Positions 61,259-64,000 of a DNA stretch of 64,000 nt are shown piece by piece. Source of the stretch: Ancylostoma caninum. Lineage: Eukaryota > Nematoda > Chromadorea > Rhabditida > Ancylostomatidae. The notes beneath the pieces were generated by a model. It did not search any database. It saw only the letters and a list, made by a program, of their open reading frames with translations, and had not been told where the DNA came from. The stretch is taken from assembly GCA_037903475.1 (NCBI GenBank), contig JBAJFG010000643.1, forward strand, positions 1,364,001 to 1,428,000, given 5' to 3'. Both the position numbers and the translations under genes were made by a program. How positions within the stretch are numbered: the first letter of the stretch is position 1; each line of letters opens with the position of its first letter.

Positions 61259-61610
61259 CCAGAGCGTATACTGCAGGTATCATCAGTAGTAATTAATAGT
61301 CAATTAATTTATAGTAATTAGTAATTTCACCGTTTTCTAAGCGCAATTGGTTGAGCCTTGAGTTTTGAATAGTAAAGAATGAGTTGTCAAACGAAGAAAA
61401 GACTCGAAAAGTGTTACTAAAAATGGTGCACTGTTCGTTAGTGAAAATTTCAAGGACAGAAGTCTTAATATCCAGAGCGTATACTGCAGGTATCATCAGT
61501 AGTAAAACAATCCGCTAATTTCGTCGTTTTCTAGGCGCAACTGGTTGAGGCTTGAGCTTTAACTAGTAAGGAATGAGCTGTCAAACGAAGAAAGACTCGA
61601 AATAAAAATG
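61259..61610. repeat. Tandem duplication, about 210-bp period
   Basis: CCAGAGCGTATACTGCAGGT starts at 61259 and again at 61471. Each is followed by related sequence through GAGCTGTCAAACGAAGAAA. The two copies differ by substitutions and small indels. Confidence 0.7.
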
Positions 61611-61621
61611 TGCTTTTGTTC

Positions 61622-61757
61622 AGAATGGGCTTCTCTACAGCGGAAGCAGTGACGAGGACACCAAAGCGGCACATTGCTCCTACGCAGCAAGAAGCTCAGG
61701 TCGACTTTGTTCCCGGGGCTCAAACGCGTCAACATCCAGGAATTTGGCGTTCCTATG
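61622..61757 (+). other. Candidate orphan exon
   Basis: Between acceptor TTTGTTCAG and donor GTGAGC lies a segment open in two frames, one reading GFSTAEAVTRTPKRHIAPTQ. No partner exon or family is recognised. Confidence 0.25.
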
Positions 61758-63560
61758 TGAGCCCTTCCTTATACATCGAAACCCTCTATTAAATAATCCA
61801 GCAGGGTGAAGTCTTGACTTCCAAGACACCTTTTAATAGCCGGTACAAATACTTTTGGACTCGTTCCCGACACCAGTCCTGCACTATGTCCGTCTCCAAC
61901 ACGGAAATGAAACTTCGTCGGAGTGTTGTGGGTTTATCTTATGATGAAAAATGAGCCACTGAAATAGTGGCTGTTCAAAACATTATTTGGTTGAGAAACA
62001 AGAAAGCGGAGTAAGCCCTAGATGCATTTTGGCGAATGAAGGAATAGATGTTCAAAAAGGAGTGGGATTCATGTCGAACTTTGAGGTGAGATCTGACTCA
62101 CTTCTCACAGAAGTACCGAACACCCGAAGGTCAATCACTTCACGCTTTAGAGCAAAAATCGATGTGCATTAATTGCAACAGCATTGTCCTCTGTAATCCA
62201 AGACATACACAGATATATTTACATGCACTTAGATCGTAACCGCTGAGCGGCAGCGTTAGACAAAAGGTTTCAGAGAGCATGGTTAAAAAAATCGGTCACG
62301 GTGTGCAGCAGACTCTGATGTTCATTGGCGATACATTTGGCGAGGTATGTTTGGTAATCTCATAGACGAGCTTGCCAACTACCTAGGCAAACGAAGCCCA
62401 AATAAGATGTCCCGTAAAATGTATTGCCAAACAAAACTCGTCAAACGTATCGCCACACAAATCTTGCCAATTTTATCGTCAAACAAAAGGGTTATCAACC
62501 CCGCAAAAAACTTCGATATCATCAGGAATCTGGCCATGTTACCAATCTCCAGAGCCCGCTGCCTTAGCAGCTGAGCCATCCAGGTCGACACCGTCAATGG
62601 CTAAGCGTCTAACTAAGAATGAAATGAACGCCTTATCGAATGCCTGTAAAATGTATCGTCACACAAACCTTGCCTTTCGTATCGCCAAGCAAACCTCGTC
62701 AGGTGTATCGCCAACAGATTCTCTTGGATTTCGTATCATCAAACAGGTTCCTCACTCATTCTCCCATAAAATGCATTGCTAAGCAAAATTTTATCCCGTA
62801 AAATGTATTGCCAAACACCAGAGGCCAGCCAGAGTACCACGCAGCACCGAGGCGCAGGTCCGTGTCCACCTGTCCGTTTGGAGTTCGCTGTTTGTGCTGT
62901 TTCCAGCAAGTTGTGGGGAGCTTAATGTTTCACATCAAGCTCTTCACAACTTGCTGGAAACAATTCCTGGAGCTATTTGTTTCCTGAGAACACCTTAAAA
63001 ATTCCTTGAAAGCTATGAGTTACTTTGAACAAGTTGTACGTAGCAAATTTGTCACATTTTACGATCAACCAATGTGCAAAATGCCAGTACGACGCCGCGC
63101 AGTGGCAAGACTGGGTTGCTCTGCGGCTGTGTTGCGATGTCTTCCACTGTAGACTTGCGGGTCATGGTGACCATGAGAGGTCTTAGTTCATTCTATTACA
63201 ACCACATGTGGTGTTTCAACGGGTATAGTATTTGACAAAGTAGTGCGCACCGACCCCAAAACTGGCGGTCCAGAAAATAAGAACGAACGCGGTCTTTAAC
63301 CGAATTTTTCGTGAGACTACAATAAATTTGCAACTCCTCAAGCACGTACATACATGTGTTTTGATGTTAATATTATATTATATATCCATCTGTGTGGATA
63401 GCTTTTCATTTCTTCATTGGAATTATACCGCCATATATTTGTGAAGGCATAAGCACTCGTGAGAACAATTGCGTTCTTCAACTACGTACACATATGTGTT
63501 TTGGTATGGATAAACCTTTCATGCCAATAATTCTTTATTTCTTATATGTCTTATATGGAG
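61758..63560. other. Intergenic repeats and a hairpin
   Basis: 62390-62810 repeats GTAAAATGTATTGCCAAAC-type words irregularly. 62500-62600 on the minus strand contains a tRNA-like GGATGGCTCAGCTGCTAAGG. 62898-62962 is a strong hairpin. No gene is supported. Confidence 0.4.
62898..62962. repeat. 26-bp stem hairpin
   Basis: TGTTTCCAGCAAGTTGTGGG pairs fully with its partner near 62937-62962 (two positions as G-U in RNA), around a 13-nt loop. Size is compatible with a microRNA precursor, but a small palindromic repeat is just as likely. Confidence 0.5.
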
Positions 63561-63969
63561 CTACTCTGCTTGATGCCTGAATAGACACAAATATTTATGT
63601 GTTGTATGCTCCTTCCTGTAATTGCATCCAAACGTGTAAAAATGTATCTGAAAATATAACCATTTCAATTATAGCATCACTTGAGAAAAATGTTTATATT
63701 TCTCACAGTTTTGAGATACTTCTTCCAGTCATCTAGGGCTGCATGCGTTATAACCCTCATGTTTTCTCCAGGTGTGTCTTCACTAAACTATTTAATATCC
63801 TAGTCAAACTTGCTTTAGCTAATCCTAATGCAAGAAGAGAAGATACTGAATGAATCACTTACATAGAATAAACAAGGGGATAAATTCCAATACTGTCGAG
63901 AAACTGTATCGGCTTATAGGGATCCTCTAAAATCTTGCCGGCCATTTTCTCCAGTTCGCAGTCGTAATC
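63561..63969 (-). CDS. Cluster gene K: ASP/CAP-like protein, exons 3-5 (cut by the window edge)
   Basis: Minus-strand exons 63969-63863, 63782-63707 and 63647-63561 are open and in phase (2, then 0); exons 1-2 must lie beyond 64000. The sequence reads DYDCELEKMAGKILEDPYKP, SIGIYPLVYSI, DTPGENMRVITHAALDDWKK and FYTFGCNYRKEH...KYLCLF. YDCELEKMA is almost a standard ASP helix, which strengthens the CAP link for the whole cluster. As in I, exon 3 lacks the second cysteine. Confidence 0.7.
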
Positions 63970-64000
63970 CTTAATATGTAGTTATGTCATATCATATGTT

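Noticed and set aside
1..64000. Spliced-leader RNA gene, rRNA, CRISPR or bacterial operon
   Set aside because: No SL1-like sequence, rRNA block, spaced direct repeats or operon structure was seen.

Overview
The window looks like nuclear DNA of a parasitic strongylid nematode, most likely a hookworm (Ancylostoma or Necator type). It has short spliced exons with nematode-like splice sites, a complete unc-112 (kindlin) gene, several mariner elements, many short foldback elements, and a cluster of small secreted proteins that look like divergent ASP/CAP proteins. There is no bacterial or organelle signal and no CRISPR array.

Layout. 1-3.9 kb: repeats only. 3.9-5.6 kb, minus strand: a four-exon histone H3 variant of 156 residues with CENP-A-like features; its first intron holds two inverted copies of a G-tract MITE. 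5.7-9.5 kb: nested foldback elements. 9.6-21.1 kb, plus strand: unc-112 in 20 exons (720 residues), with a CR1-like retrotransposon end in intron 2 and an internally deleted mariner in intron 6. 22.4-22.7 kb, minus strand: two phase-compatible exons of an unrecognised basic protein. 23-31 kb: no gene I can support. 31.1-33.2 kb, plus strand: a two-exon secreted His/Lys/Ser-rich and Thr-rich protein with a GATA site and a TATA box.

34.5-64 kb is a cluster of ten related five-exon genes or remnants, here named A, B, D, E, F, L (plus strand) and G, H, I, K (minus strand). Every copy that can be read keeps intron phases 0,0,2,0. A, B, E, G and I are intact (146-155 residues). D has a frameshifting 16-nt deletion, F a 2-nt deletion and L a nonsense codon. 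H is split by a mariner that itself carries a G-tract MITE. K runs off the right edge. Six members (A, B, D, L, G, I) share a GRATAAATA-type core promoter 32-42 nt before the ATG.

Between the cluster genes lie a 59-60-bp tandem repeat split by a second CR1-like element, several TA-flanked or 8-bp-flanked MITEs, two more mariner copies and a GC-rich foldback. The region is a rapidly duplicating and decaying accessory gene cluster beside conserved housekeeping genes.
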